DNA of 64,000 nt from assembly GCA_963766005.1 (NCBI GenBank), contig CAVXYG010000018.1:62001-126000 (forward strand), given 5' to 3'. Positions 26,762 through 36,363 of this stretch are shown piece after piece; the first letter of the stretch is position 1; the number at the start of each line of letters is the position of its first letter. Below the pieces are notes generated by a model. That model searched no databases. It worked only from the letters and a program-made list of their open reading frames with translations, and was not told where the DNA came from. The position numbers and the translations under genes were made by a program. This DNA comes from CAVXYG01 sp963766005 (GTDB taxonomy: Bacteria; Actinomycetota; Actinomycetes; S36-B12; GCA-2699445).

Positions 26762-27736
26762 CTAGGAGCCGGGGCCGATCCGCGCCTGCTGTCGCGCACC
26801 GGAGTCCGCCGCCCCGCCGACGCCGAGGGCGGCACCGATGAGGTGCGCATCCCCTCCCAGCGCGGACAACCGCAGTTCTGGTGCGTCGTTGCCCGGGATG
26901 ATCTCGCCGACCAGCGCCTGCTCCACCGCATCTCGGTAGTACGGGTCCCTCGCGGACTCGCCGGCGAGGATGATGACGTCGGGCTCCAACAGGTTCGACA
27001 GTCCGCCCAGTTCCCGGCCGAGGGCGGATCCGCCGATCGCCAGCGCCGCCCGCGCCACTGCGTCGCCTCGGGCCGCCGCCTGCGTGACGGCCCCCAGGTG
27101 GGGAGCGTCGGCCGGATCGAGGTGCCGCTGCTCCCGGTACCATCGCGTCACCCCGGCGGCAGAGGCTATCGAGTCCAGGTGTCCCATTCCGCCGCAACTG
27201 CAGCGCAGACCGGCCGCGGCGGCCGCAGGCACGTGGCCGAGGTGGCCGGCCGCCCCGCGGCGGCCCAACCGGATGCGCCCGTCGAGCAGCAGCGCGCCTC
27301 CGACGCCGGTACTGCTGTAGGCCAGCACCACCTCTCGCTCGCCGACCGCGGCGCCGGCGGCCTGCTCGCCGAGCATCACGTTCACCACGTCGTTGCGCAC
27401 GGTGACGGGCAGGCTCAGCCGCTCCTGCAGCATCCGTGCCAACGGCGATCCGCGCCAGGCGCGCATCGCGAAGCGGGTCCCCCGAACGGAGCCGTCGGCA
27501 GGGTCGATGACGCCGGGGAAGCCGACCCCCACCCGGTCGACCCGGACATCGGCGCGTTGCGCCTTGCGCAGCAGCAGCGTCGCCATCCCCACCAGACCCT
27601 CGACCCCGTCCGCCGGGGTCGCGGTGCTCGGCACGGAGACCCGGGCCAGGACCCGGCCGTCAGCAGCGACCAGCGCGCCCGAACTGTCGCGCGACCCCAC
27701 GAGCATCCCGATGCCGGCGCCCGGCGACTGGTCCAT
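26762..27736 (-). CDS. ROK-family sugar kinase or regulator-like protein
   Basis: The 324-residue protein has the ROK features: VGVGFPGVIDP, VTVRNDVVNVMLGE, and GHLGHVP followed by a zinc-site segment LRCSCGGMGHLDSIAS. In typical ROK enzymes this segment is C-x-C-G-x-x-G-C-x-E. Here the third Cys is His and Glu is Asp, which could still bind zinc. The usual N-terminal D-x-G-G-T ATP loop appears as GIGMLVGSRDSSGAL, so the phosphate-binding Gly/Thr motif is poorly kept. It lacks the N-terminal helix-turn-helix of ROK repressors, so a kinase such as glucokinase or N-acyl-hexosamine kinase is more likely, though reduced activity is possible. Confidence 0.8.
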   Translation of the reverse strand: MDQSPGAGIGMLVGSRDSSGALVAADGRVLARVSVPSTATPADGVEGLVGMATLLLRKAQRADVRVDRVGVGFPGVIDPADGSVRGTRFAMRAWRGSPLARMLQERLSLPVTVRNDVVNVMLGEQAAGAAVGEREVVLAYSSTGVGGALLLDGRIRLGRRGAAGHLGHVPAAAAAGLRCSCGGMGHLDSIASAAGVTRWYREQRHLDPADAPHLGAVTQAAARGDAVARAALAIGGSALGRELGGLSNLLEPDVIILAGESARDPYYRDAVEQALVGEIIPGNDAPELRLSALGGDAHLIGAALGVGGAADSGARQQARIGPGS

Positions 27737-27935
27737 GGACCACTCCTCCCACCGCGGCTGATCGGCGGCCCACTGCCGTCGGCGCTGCCATCGCTGAGAG
27801 CCTACGGTCGGCCGGGGGTGCGAAGCACCATCAGGTCGTGACCGCGAGTCGCGGCCGCAGCACGAAGCCCCGGGCCGCGGAGCTGAGGCGGGGGTTCCTC
27901 AGCAGCCGCGGCCCGGGGGGCCTCGGTGCTCGGTC

Positions 27936-27988
27936 CAACCGGTGGGCTGTGTGCAACCGGTGGGCTGTGTGCAGGCCGACGGGCTGTG
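27936..27988. repeat. 18-bp tandem repeat (2 exact + 1 degenerate copy)
   Basis: The unit CAACCGGTGGGCTGTGTG occurs at 27936-27953 and 27954-27971, followed by a degenerate copy 27972-27988. It lies between the ROK gene and the end of the heptad-repeat protein gene. Possibly a terminator-related or neutral repeat. Confidence 0.7.
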
Positions 27989-27997
27989 CCGTTCTGG

Positions 27998-30133
27998 TCA
28001 GCCGTTCCGGCGGCCGCGGATCGCCATGCCGATGCCGGTGACGCCGAACAGTCCGGCCGCGATGAGGGCCAGCGTCGCCGGATTCGGCGTGGCGCCATCG
28101 GTGCCCTCGACATCGAAGCTGTAGGCAGCCGTGGTCACGGCGGCCTCGGCCGGCCCCCCGGCCGGCAGGGCGCCGTCTTCGGTGCGCTCCGCAGCCTTGG
28201 CGATCTGGGCCACGTACTCCTCGTACTGCAGTTGCGTGGCCATCCCGGATGCCATGATCTGCTGCGCGCCTTCGGCGCTGAGTCGATCGATACCGTCGGC
28301 CATCGCCGGTGCGGAGCCGTTGGCCTGGGCCAGGCCGTCGGCCAGATCCGCAGCACCGGTGGAGAGCTTGCCGGTGCCAGCGGCCAGCGAGCCGGCGCCA
28401 GCGGCCAGCTGGCCGGTCCCGGCAGCAAGGTCCGCCATGCCGGCATCGAGCCGCTGGGCGCCGGCGGACAGGTTCCGAACGCCGTCGGCCATATCACCGG
28501 CCAAGGCGTCGTAGATCGCCTGGACGCCGAGGATCAGAGCGTCGGCGCCGTCGCCGATGCCGTTCACCTTGCCCTGGACACCCACCATGCCCTCGGAGAT
28601 GCCCTGCGCGCCGGCGATGAGCTGGCTGTAGCCGGCGATCGACTGCCCGAGTCCGCCGTCCACGTCCTGGATCGCGCCGCCTGCGTGCGTCGTGTACCCG
28701 AGCACCTGGTTCAGCTCCGACACCGGGATCGGCACGACGGTGCCATCGGCCATCGTCACCTCGATCTGCGTCGCCGCACCGGTCACGCCCAGCAGCTGCT
28801 GCGCGCCGGCAACGGCCGAGGGTGAGGCGGCGACCAGCGGCGCCAAGTCGGCGCGGGACTGCTCGGCACCGGCCTGCATCTGCTGCAGTCCGGGGATGAG
28901 CTGGGAGTCCAGGCCCGCACGCAAGTGGTGCAGCGCGGAGTTGAGATCGGTCGGCACGCCGTTGGCGTCGACTGCCCAGGAATCGGGATCGCCGACCCCG
29001 CCGGAGATCTGCTGCAGCCCGGCGATGATCTGCTGGAAGGCCTGCTGCTCCTCCAGGGTGTTGATGCCGTCCTCCAACTGCTGCAGGCCACCGGCCAGGA
29101 CCCCGGTGCCCGCTGCCAGGTCGCCGGCACCGGCATCGAGCTTCGCGGCGCCCGCGCTGAGCTCCCCGGCACCTGCCTTCGCCGTCGTGAGGCCCTCGGA
29201 CAGCTGGCCGGCGCCGTTGGAGAGCGCGGCAAGACCGGACAGCAGTCGTCCCGCTCCTTCGGCCAGCTGCTGCAGGCCGTCGTCGAGGGTCACGCCGCCG
29301 GCGTACAGGTCGGTCCCGGCCTGGGAGCCGGACTCGTAGCTGGCCACCGCGCTGGATGCCGTCGGGTTGTCCATGGGCTTGACCGGGATCACCGACAGGT
29401 TCGCCTCCGGGATCGACCCGTCGACGATGTCGGCGGTGTAGCCGAACGTCGCGGTGGGGCTGGACAGGGGCGGCAGCAGCGTCAGCGACCACTGCACCTT
29501 CGTGCCGCCGCGGCCGTCCGCCGCGACAGCGGCCTCCGGGCTGGCCACGTTGCTGAAGCCGGCGGGCAGCACGGTGGCGAAGGAGCCGGCGATCGGGGTG
29601 TAGATCACGACGTCCTTGCTCACGGTGGCGCCGGAGGCGTCGGTGAACGTGATCGTCTCGGTCCGGCCGGTCTCGTTGGCGACCGTGTACTCCACCTGCA
29701 GCTCCCCGGTGGCCCGCGTGATCTCCTCGGGGTCGATCTCCTGGCCATCGAGGAAGTACTTCGCGGTCAGCGAGACGGGCAGGTCGCCCTCGTAGTCCGA
29801 CAGCGTGCGCAGCTCGGTGGAGCCGTTGACCTTGACCGCGGTCTCCACGGCCCCGCCGGTCTGCGCCAGACGCTCGAAGCCGGACAGGTTGCGCTGCTGG
29901 TCGCCCGCGACCGGGTTGCTCACGACGACCTCGCCGTTGCCGAGGATCGTGAGCTGGTCGACGATGACCGCGCTCTTGAGCTCGCCGCCCGGGCCGAGCG
30001 TCGAGGAGACCGACTCGTAGTTGGAGATGGTGATGTCGTCGCCGATGGCGGCGGCGTTGGCCAGCGGGAACGTGGCCATGCCGAGCATCGCGATGGCGAG
30101 GGCGCCGGCGGAGATGGTGGTTGCCTTGCTCAT
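27998..30133 (-). CDS. Large exported protein with Leu-x-x-Gly heptad repeats and C-terminal membrane anchor
   Basis: The 711-residue protein has a signal peptide (residues 1-28), a beta-rich N-terminal domain (about 30-260) and then two long stretches of repeats of the form x-x-x-Leu-x-x-Gly. Examples are LAEGAGRLLSGLAALSNGAG, LSAGAAKLDAGAGDLAAG and LAAGTGQLAAGAGSLAAG. These match the heptads of YhgE/Pip-type proteins. The protein ends with a hydrophobic helix and basic tail (LALIAAGLFGVTGIGMAIRGRRNG region), so it is held in the membrane with its bulk outside. A stiff stalk or cell-wall-spanning role is inferred. No LPxTG motif is present. It follows a small membrane-protein gene by 60 bp in the same direction, so they are likely one operon. 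Confidence 0.86.
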   Translation of the reverse strand: MSKATTISAGALAIAMLGMATFPLANAAAIGDDITISNYESVSSTLGPGGELKSAVIVDQLTILGNGEVVVSNPVAGDQQRNLSGFERLAQTGGAVETAVKVNGSTELRTLSDYEGDLPVSLTAKYFLDGQEIDPEEITRATGELQVEYTVANETGRTETITFTDASGATVSKDVVIYTPIAGSFATVLPAGFSNVASPEAAVAADGRGGTKVQWSLTLLPPLSSPTATFGYTADIVDGSIPEANLSVIPVKPMDNPTASSAVASYESGSQAGTDLYAGGVTLDDGLQQLAEGAGRLLSGLAALSNGAGQLSEGLTTAKAGAGELSAGAAKLDAGAGDLAAGTGVLAGGLQQLEDGINTLEEQQAFQQIIAGLQQISGGVGDPDSWAVDANGVPTDLNSALHHLRAGLDSQLIPGLQQMQAGAEQSRADLAPLVAASPSAVAGAQQLLGVTGAATQIEVTMADGTVVPIPVSELNQVLGYTTHAGGAIQDVDGGLGQSIAGYSQLIAGAQGISEGMVGVQGKVNGIGDGADALILGVQAIYDALAGDMADGVRNLSAGAQRLDAGMADLAAGTGQLAAGAGSLAAGTGKLSTGAADLADGLAQANGSAPAMADGIDRLSAEGAQQIMASGMATQLQYEEYVAQIAKAAERTEDGALPAGGPAEAAVTTAAYSFDVEGTDGATPNPATLALIAAGLFGVTGIGMAIRGRRNG

Positions 30134-30193
30134 GGTCTTGGGGTTTCCTTCGTGATCTGCGGGGCTGGGGGCGAGCGGTTGGTCGGACGGGAT

Positions 30194-30745
30194 TCAGGCG
30201 GCCAAGGCCAGTTCGGCGTCGTCGCTGTGGACGGCGGCCTGGTCGTGGTCGTCCTCGCGACGATGCGCGGGCGCGACGACCGATCCCGCCGTGAAGCCGA
30301 CCGCCGATGCCAGCAGGACGCCGGCGCCCGCACCCGGGAGGTTCGCGAGGAGTCCGGCGAAGTCGAGGATGTGCAGCGTCTCGTAGGCCCCTGCCATGGC
30401 GGCGACGCCGGCGAAGGATGCCCACAGCGGCGTGCGGCCGTTGCTGAGCACGGCGATGAGCGTCACCGCGAGGAAGGCGGCGGCGATCCCGACGACGGCG
30501 CCCAGCGTGGTGTCCGGGAGCAACCCGGCCCGCAGCACGTAGGCGCCGGCGGCGACGGCCATCCCGGTGAGGAATCCGGCGATCTTGCGGGCACCGGATT
30601 CGCCGGGCACCAGCGCGACGGAGGAGCCGGCAGCGGCACCGACCAGGATGCCGGCGCCGAGGTCGTAGGAGGCCGCGCTGACGAGGAGCGCGGCGGTGCC
30701 GGCGGTCACAGCCAGACCGGCGATGGCGGTGGTGGAGCGGTTCAT
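30194..30745 (-). CDS. Multi-pass membrane protein upstream of the heptad-repeat protein
   Basis: The 183-residue protein has five or six hydrophobic segments (TAIAGLAVTAGTAALLVSAA; GAGILVGAAAGSSVALV; ITGMAVAAGAYVLRAG-like; GAVVGIAAAFLAVTLIAVLS; WASFAGVAAMAGAYETLHIL; VLLASAVGFTAGSVVA). It ends in a charged, His/Asp-rich tail. I do not recognise a family. The ATG at 30745 has AAGGGAA 5 bp upstream. It is the first gene of a two-gene unit with the exported heptad protein and might anchor or export it; that is inference from position only. Confidence 0.72.
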   Translation of the reverse strand: MNRSTTAIAGLAVTAGTAALLVSAASYDLGAGILVGAAAGSSVALVPGESGARKIAGFLTGMAVAAGAYVLRAGLLPDTTLGAVVGIAAAFLAVTLIAVLSNGRTPLWASFAGVAAMAGAYETLHILDFAGLLANLPGAGAGVLLASAVGFTAGSVVAPAHRREDDHDQAAVHSDDAELALAA

Positions 30746-31375
30746 GGGGGTTCCCTTGGATTCGATGTCCTGGAGTCCGATCGGGGGGGTGGGTCGATCG
30801 GCAGTGGTGTGGTGCCCGCCACTTACCCAACCCAAACATCGGGCGAACACAGGATTTGCAAACAACCGCGGGCGGCGGCGTCGGCCCGGTGGCGGGAGAG
30901 CCCCCGGGGTCCGTGGTCGTCGCCGCCCGACAGGCTGAGTCCTGGGCTGCCGACACCGGCCACGCCGGTCTCGCGCCGGTCGCGGGAACCGGCATCGACC
31001 GACCCGTTCGCAGGCCCCCGGCACGCCACGCGTGGGCGACCCAGCGGGTGCAGCGGCTGGGATGGCCTCGGGTTCCTGCGATCAGGCCGAGTCCCCAGCG
31101 GTGGCCGCGAGGTGGCGCCTGCGCAGGACGGTTCGCGAGCAGGACAGCGACGCGCGCCCGGGCCGGCCGCAGGGAGCGGCTACCGTCAACCGCGCCGCGT
31201 TGCCCTCACCGACCCGGCCCAACGGTGGCGGACCTCGGCGGTGTGCCGCGGCACCAGGCGCCGGCGCGGCCTCGGGCAGCCACTCCGTCACGGCCCGTAG
31301 GGAGCAGCGATACCGGTCCGGCGCGGGCGGGTCAGAGGGGCGCGAGCCCGCCACGCCAGGGCGTCCGCGCCCGCC
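30746..31375. other. 630-bp stretch without a recognisable gene
   Basis: This lies between the start of the membrane-protein gene and the stop of the antiporter gene. The first 100 bp are less GC-rich (around 30,830-30,870) and probably contain the promoter of the leftward operon. The remaining part shows only Arg/Pro/Gly-rich chance frames. I see no RNA gene or repeat. Confidence 0.4.
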
Positions 31376-32587
31376 TTACGGCATCTGGACGTCGACGCCC
31401 TCCCGGCGGCGCCGTGCGAGGTCCATGACGAGGCTGACGGCCAGGATCAGCACCAGCACCGGCACCGCGACCCCGGTGACCAGCGAGGTGAAGGAGTCGA
31501 GCCGGTCGTGCCCGGCGGAGTCCAGGAGCAGATACGTCGTGTAGACGAGGTAGCACAGCACCAGCAGGCCGCCCTCCACCCGGGACAACCGGAATGCGGT
31601 GAAGGCCATCGGGAGCAGCAGCACCCCCGTCAGGATGACGAGGACCAGGTCGAAGCTGACGGCCGACTGCGGCACCGGCAGCCCGTCCACCGTGATGCCG
31701 CTGATCCCGATGACAGCGCCGATGTTGAAGATGTTGCTGCCGACGGCGTTGCCGACGGCGAGGTCGCGCTCGCCCTTCGCGGCGGCGACGATCGCGGTGG
31801 TCAGCTCCGGCAGCGAGGTGCCCACCGCCACGATGGTCAGGCCGATGACGAGTTCGCTGATCCCCAGCGACCGCGCGAAGTCCTGCGCCGCGGTCACCAG
31901 CAACTGGGCGCCGATCACCAGCAGCGCAACGCCGACGGCCACCAGGAGCGCCGCCCACACCGGGCGCATCGGCGGGTCCTCACCGGCCGAGGGCTCCACG
32001 GGTCGCAGGTCCGCGGGCAGGTGGTCGGTCGCCGCGGCCTGCTCGGCGAAGGAGTCCGGCTCCGCCGGGCGGGAGTCGGCCGGCGGAGGCGGATCGCCGA
32101 TCAGCGGCTCGCCCTGCACCGGAACCAGGTGGCCGGCAGCGTTCTCCCGACGGCTGGTGATGATGGCCCGCACGACATAGACGCACAGCAGTGCCAGCAG
32201 TATGGCCGCCTCGACCCGGGAGATCTCCAGGTCGAGCGCGAAGACGAGCAGCAGCACCGACATGCCGATCATGACCGGGATGTCCTGCCGCACGACGCGC
32301 GAATGCACGGCCAGCGGCAGTACCAGCGCCGCGCCGCCGAGGACGAGCAGGATATTGGCGATGTTGGATCCCACGACGTTGCCGATGGCCAGTTCGGGCG
32401 ATCCGTTGCCCACGGCCTCCAGCGTCACCGCCAGTTCCGGGGTGCTGGTGGCGAACGCCACCACGGTCAGCCCCACCACGAGTTGCGACAGACCGACACT
32501 GCGCGCTAGGGACGAGGCCCCGCGGACGAGGACCTCGCCGCCGACCACGAGCAGCAGGAGTCCGGCGAGCAGCAGGGCTACGGGCAT
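31376..32587 (-). CDS. Calcium/cation antiporter (CaCA family, YrbG-like)
   Basis: The 403-residue protein has two sets of about five membrane helices separated by a charged, Pro-rich loop (about residues 160-215). Both alpha-repeats are present: GLTVVAFATSTPELAVTLEA with GNVVGSNIANILL in the first, and GLTIVAVGTSLPELTTAI with GNAVGSNIFNIGA in the second. The paired Glu residues in the S/T-x-P-E-L motifs bind the cation. It would export calcium or a similar cation in exchange for sodium or protons. It lies directly downstream of purC (9 bp between them) and may be cotranscribed with the purine genes. Confidence 0.92.
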   Translation of the reverse strand: MPVALLLAGLLLLVVGGEVLVRGASSLARSVGLSQLVVGLTVVAFATSTPELAVTLEAVGNGSPELAIGNVVGSNIANILLVLGGAALVLPLAVHSRVVRQDIPVMIGMSVLLLVFALDLEISRVEAAILLALLCVYVVRAIITSRRENAAGHLVPVQGEPLIGDPPPPADSRPAEPDSFAEQAAATDHLPADLRPVEPSAGEDPPMRPVWAALLVAVGVALLVIGAQLLVTAAQDFARSLGISELVIGLTIVAVGTSLPELTTAIVAAAKGERDLAVGNAVGSNIFNIGAVIGISGITVDGLPVPQSAVSFDLVLVILTGVLLLPMAFTAFRLSRVEGGLLVLCYLVYTTYLLLDSAGHDRLDSFTSLVTGVAVPVLVLILAVSLVMDLARRRREGVDVQMP

Positions 32588-32596
32588 CGGCCAAGT

Positions 32597-33905
32597 CTAC
32601 GGGGAGCCGTCCGGCCAGGACGTCCCCGTGAGCCGTCGGTAGGCCTCGAAGTACCGCTCCCGGGTGCCGGCGACGACGTCCTCCGGCAACGGGGGCGGCG
32701 GGTCCTGTCCTGTTCGGTCCCAGCCGGATCGGGGCGATGCCAACCAGTCGCGCAGGTACTGCTTGTCGAAGGACGCCTGGGGACGGCCCGGTTGCCAGTC
32801 CTCCGCGGGCCAGAACCGTGAGGAGTCGGGGGTCAGCACCTCGTCGGCCAGGACGAGCTCGCCGGTGCCGGGGTCACGGCCGAACTCGAACTTGGTGTCG
32901 GCGACGATGATCCCGCGCTCGCGCGCCATCGCGGACGCCCTGCCGTACACGGCCAGCGAGAGCCGGCGCAGCGCATCGGCATCGGCGGCCCCGACGGTGC
33001 GCTCCACCGCGGCGAAGTCGATGTTCTCGTCGTGGGCACCGAGCTCCGCCTTCGTGGCCGGGGTGAAGATGGGCTGCGGGCAGCTCCGATCCGTCCACCA
33101 GCCCTGCGGGCAGCCCGATCCCGCAGACCGACCCGGTAGCGCGGTAGTCCATCAGCCCCGAACCGGTCAGGTAGCCCCGCACGACGCACTCCACCGGCAG
33201 CATGTCCAGTCGACGGCAGACCACCGCCCGACCGGCGACCGACGCGGGCACATCGAGGGAGAGCACATGGTTGCCGACGGTGTCGGCGATCTGGTCGAAC
33301 CACCACAGGCTCATCGCCGTCAGCACCGCACCCTTGTCCGGGATCGGCGTCGGCAGCACCCAGTCGTAGGCGGAGATGCGGTCGCTGGCCACGAAGAGCA
33401 GATCCCCCGACGGCGTGGTGAACAGGTCGCGCACCTTGCCGGAGTAGACGTGGCGGAAGCCCTCCGGCAGGTCGAGGTCCCCTGCCGTGACTCGCGGCAC
33501 CTGCAGCAGCGGCTCGACCAGCCGGAACCGGATCCAGTACAGCGCCTGGTCGTCGTGCATCGGGTAGCCCAGGGATTCCCAGAAGGTGGTCTCGGCCGCG
33601 CGCCACTCCCCGATCGTGGCCGGCCCCTCGCCCTCGGCCTCCACCATGGCCCACGTGACCTCGGCCAGCCGGCACTGGCGGACCTCGGTCACCTCGATGG
33701 TGCCGGCGTGGCGGCCATCGTCGTCGACGAGTGCCAACTGCTCGCCGACGTGCTCCAGCGCCTCCTCCTGCGAGGCATACTCCCCGGGATGGCCGAACGT
33801 CGCGACCTTCGCGCCGGCCAGGACCAGGCCGTTGAGCCGTTCGCGCATCTGCCCGGGCGAGCCCAGCTCCATCGTGCGCATGCCGCGAAGGCGGGGAAAC
33901 GTCAT
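32597..33905 (-). CDS. purC: ASCH domain fused to SAICAR synthase PurC (one frameshift in this sequence)
   Basis: The first about 150 residues form an ASCH domain (MELGSPGQMRERLNGLVLAG, EALEHVGEQLALVDDDGRH, EVTEVRQCRLAEVTWA). Without a stop, SAICAR synthase follows from about residue 153: LPEGFRHVYSGKVRDLF, VASDRISAYDWVLPTPIPDKG, VECVVRGYLTGSG, then KFEFGRD and LADEVLTPDSSRFW. PurC joins aspartate to CAIR using ATP. Between LVDGSELP and IFTPATKAEL one extra C at 33,078-33,080 breaks the frame; removing it gives 435 residues. The ATG at 33905 overlaps the purB stop by 4 bp. A GTG within the linker could also start PurC alone. Confidence 0.86.
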
Positions 33906-35335
33906 AGGATCGACCCCGGACGGTAGGCCGCGGCCTCCGCGTGGGCGGCGGCGATGTCCGCGATCTCCCCGGCGACCCGGTCGACCTGCGACCGGGCGGC
34001 TCCGGTGAAGGACAGCGGCTGGGCAATCAGCTCCCCGAGCTGCTCGCGGGACAACCCCAGCCGGGAATCCCCCGCCAGCCGATCCAGCAGATCGTTGTCC
34101 GCCGCGCCGCTCTCCCGCATGGCCAGCGCGACCGCCACGGCGTGCTCCTTGATGGCCTCGTGCGCCGTCTCCCGTCCGACGCCGGCCCGCACCGCGGCCA
34201 TGAGGACCTTCGTGGTCGCCAGGAACGGCAGGTACCGCTCCAGCTCCCGCTCGATGACCGCCGGGTAGGCGCCGAACTCCGACAGCACGGTGAGGAACGT
34301 CTCGAACAGCCCGTCGATGGTGTAGCAGGCGTCGGGCAGGGCAACCCGGCGCACCACCGAGCAGGCGACGTCGCCCTCGTTCCACTGCGCAGCCGGCCAG
34401 TTCCGCGGTCATGGCCGCGTAGCCGCGCAGGAGCACCGCGAAGCCGTTGACGCGCTCGCAGGACCGCGTGTTCATCTTGTGCGGCATCGCGCTGGAGCCC
34501 ACCTGGCCGGGCTGGAAGCCCTCGGTGACGAGTTCCGCGCCCGCCATGAGCCGGATGGTGATCGCCAGGCTGGAGGGGCCGGCCGCGATCTGCGACAGCA
34601 GCGACAGCACCTCGGCATCCAACGATCGCGGATAGACCTGCCCGACGCTGGTGAGGACCGAGCCGAACCCGAGGTGCGCGGCGATGCGGATCTCCAGCGC
34701 GCTGAGCCGCTCCTGATCTCCGCCGAGCAGATCCAGCATGTCCTGGCTGGTCCCGACCGGGCCCTTGACCCCTCGCAGCGGGTAGCGGTTGATGAGGTCG
34801 TTGAGCCGGTGGTAGGCCTGGAGCAACTCCTCCGCCGCCGAGGCGAACCGCTTGCCCAAGGTGGTCGTCTGCGCTGCGACGTTGTGGCTGCGCCCGGTCA
34901 GCGGTAGCTCCCGGTACTGCACGGCGAGCTCCGAGAGCCGGGCCAGGGACGCGATCGTCTTGTCGCGCACCAGCAGCAGCGACAGGTGCAGCTGCAACTG
35001 CTCCACGTTCTCGGTGAGGTCGCGACTGGTCATGCCCTTGTGGATGTGCTGGTAGCCGGCCAGCGCGTTGAACTCCTCGATGCGCGCCTTCACGTCGTGG
35101 CGCGTCACCCGCTCGCGGGCGTCGATGGCATCGAGATCGACGTCGTCGACGGCCCGCTCGTAGGCCGCGATCGGCCTCGGCGGGGATGGCGACTGCCAAG
35201 GTCTGCCTGGGCGCGCATGACCGCGAGCCAGAGCCGCCGCTCGAGCACGATCTTGGTCGCCGGCGACCAGATGTCGCGCATCTGCGGCGAGGCGTAGCGC
35301 TGGGCGAGCACGTTGGGGATCGAGCGGTCCGTCAC
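33902..35335 (-). CDS. purB: Adenylosuccinate lyase (three frameshifts in this sequence)
   Basis: PurB removes fumarate from SAICAR and from adenylosuccinate. Recognisable parts are PNVLAQRYASPQMRDIWSP at the start, VTRHDVKARIEEFNALAG and IHKGMTSRDLTEN, the ELPLTGRSHNVAAQTTTLGK region and the signature GSSAMPHKMNTRSCERV. VVRRVALPDACYTIDGLFE follows, then the end AAYRPGSIL. They lie in different frames because of three extra bases near 35,194, 35,172 and 34,391. Removing them gives 476 residues, the usual length. The GTG at 35335 starts the conserved region, 32 bp after the purD stop. The stop overlaps the start of ASCH-purC. Confidence 0.9.
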
Positions 35336-35367
35336 CGGACCAGTCTCCCGCACGACGACCGACGACC

Positions 35368-36363
35368 CTAGGACCAGGCGGCGGGATCGGCGATGTCGCG
35401 GCGGTACTGGGCCCCGCGCAACCGGATCAGCGCCGCCGCCTCGTACGCCCTCGCCGCGGGCGTCGAGCAGATCTTCGCCGACCGCGACGACCGACAGCAC
35501 CCGGCCGCCGGAGGTCACGGGCGCGCCGTCGGCGCCGGCCGCGGTGCCGGCGTGCAGCACCGTGACACCGGGCACGGCCGCAGCGTCGTCGAGGCCGTCG
35601 ATCGCGTCGCCGCTCGCCGGCGAGACCGGGTAGCCCTCGGCGGCGATCACCACGTTCACCGCCGATCCCTCGCGCCGACCGCGGCGCGCCGACCTCGCCA
35701 GCTCACCGTTCGCCGCTGCCAGCAGCAGAGCCGACAGCGGGGAGTCCAGCAGGGCCAGCACCGCCTGCACCTCAGGGTCGCCGAAACGGCAGTTGAACTC
35801 CACGACGCGGGGACCGCGCTGGTCAGCGCCAGCCCGCAGTACAGCACGCCGACGAACGGGGTGCCCCGTCGCGCCATCTCGTGGATCGTCGGCTCGGCGA
35901 CGTCGTGCAGGATCGCGGTCCACCAGGTCCGGCTCCGCCCACGGCAGCGGCGTGTAGGCGCCCATACCGCCGGTGTTCGGCCCGGTGTCGCCCTCGCCCA
36001 CCCGCTTGAAGTCCTGCGCCGGCAGCAGCGGCACGACGGAGGTCCCGTCGGTGATGACGAACAGCGACACCTCGGGGCCGTCGAGGTACTCCTCGACGAT
36101 GACCCGGCCGCCCCGCGCGAACACGGCCGCGGCGTGCCGGGTCGCCTCGTCCGGATCGTCGGTGACCACGACGCCCTTGCCGGCGGCCAGCCCGTCGTCC
36201 TTGACCACGTAGGGGGCCCCGAATTCCGTCAGCGCGGCCAGCACCTCCTCCTCCGTGCTGCACGCCCGCGCGGCGGCGGTCGGAACATGGGCCGCGGCCA
36301 TGACCTCCTTGGCGAACGCCTTGCTGCCCTCGAGCATCGCGGCCGCGGCGGTGGGACCGAAGG
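35368..36363 (-). pseudogene. purD: Native purD, 3' part (from about codon 90), cut off from its start
   Basis: This part begins with FGPTAAAAMLEGSKAFAKEV, contains YVVKDDGLAAGKGVVVTDD, GPEVSLFVITDG, GPNTGGMGAYTPLPW and VVEFNCRFGDPE, and ends RGAQYRRDIADPAAWS at the TAG 35368-35370. It therefore holds the full ATP-grasp and C-terminal domains of GAR synthetase, which joins glycine to phosphoribosylamine. Extra bases near 35,921 and 35,457 and a missing base near 35,820 shift the frame and are probably sequencing errors. Codons 1-49 of this same gene are at 49,454-49,600, and about 40 codons are lost. An in-frame ATG at 36337 could start a shortened protein. Confidence 0.82.

Noticed and set aside
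28925..31300. A 791-codon Gly/Arg-rich frame on the plus strand
   Set aside because: It is antisense to the heptad-repeat protein; its own repeats only mirror that gene.
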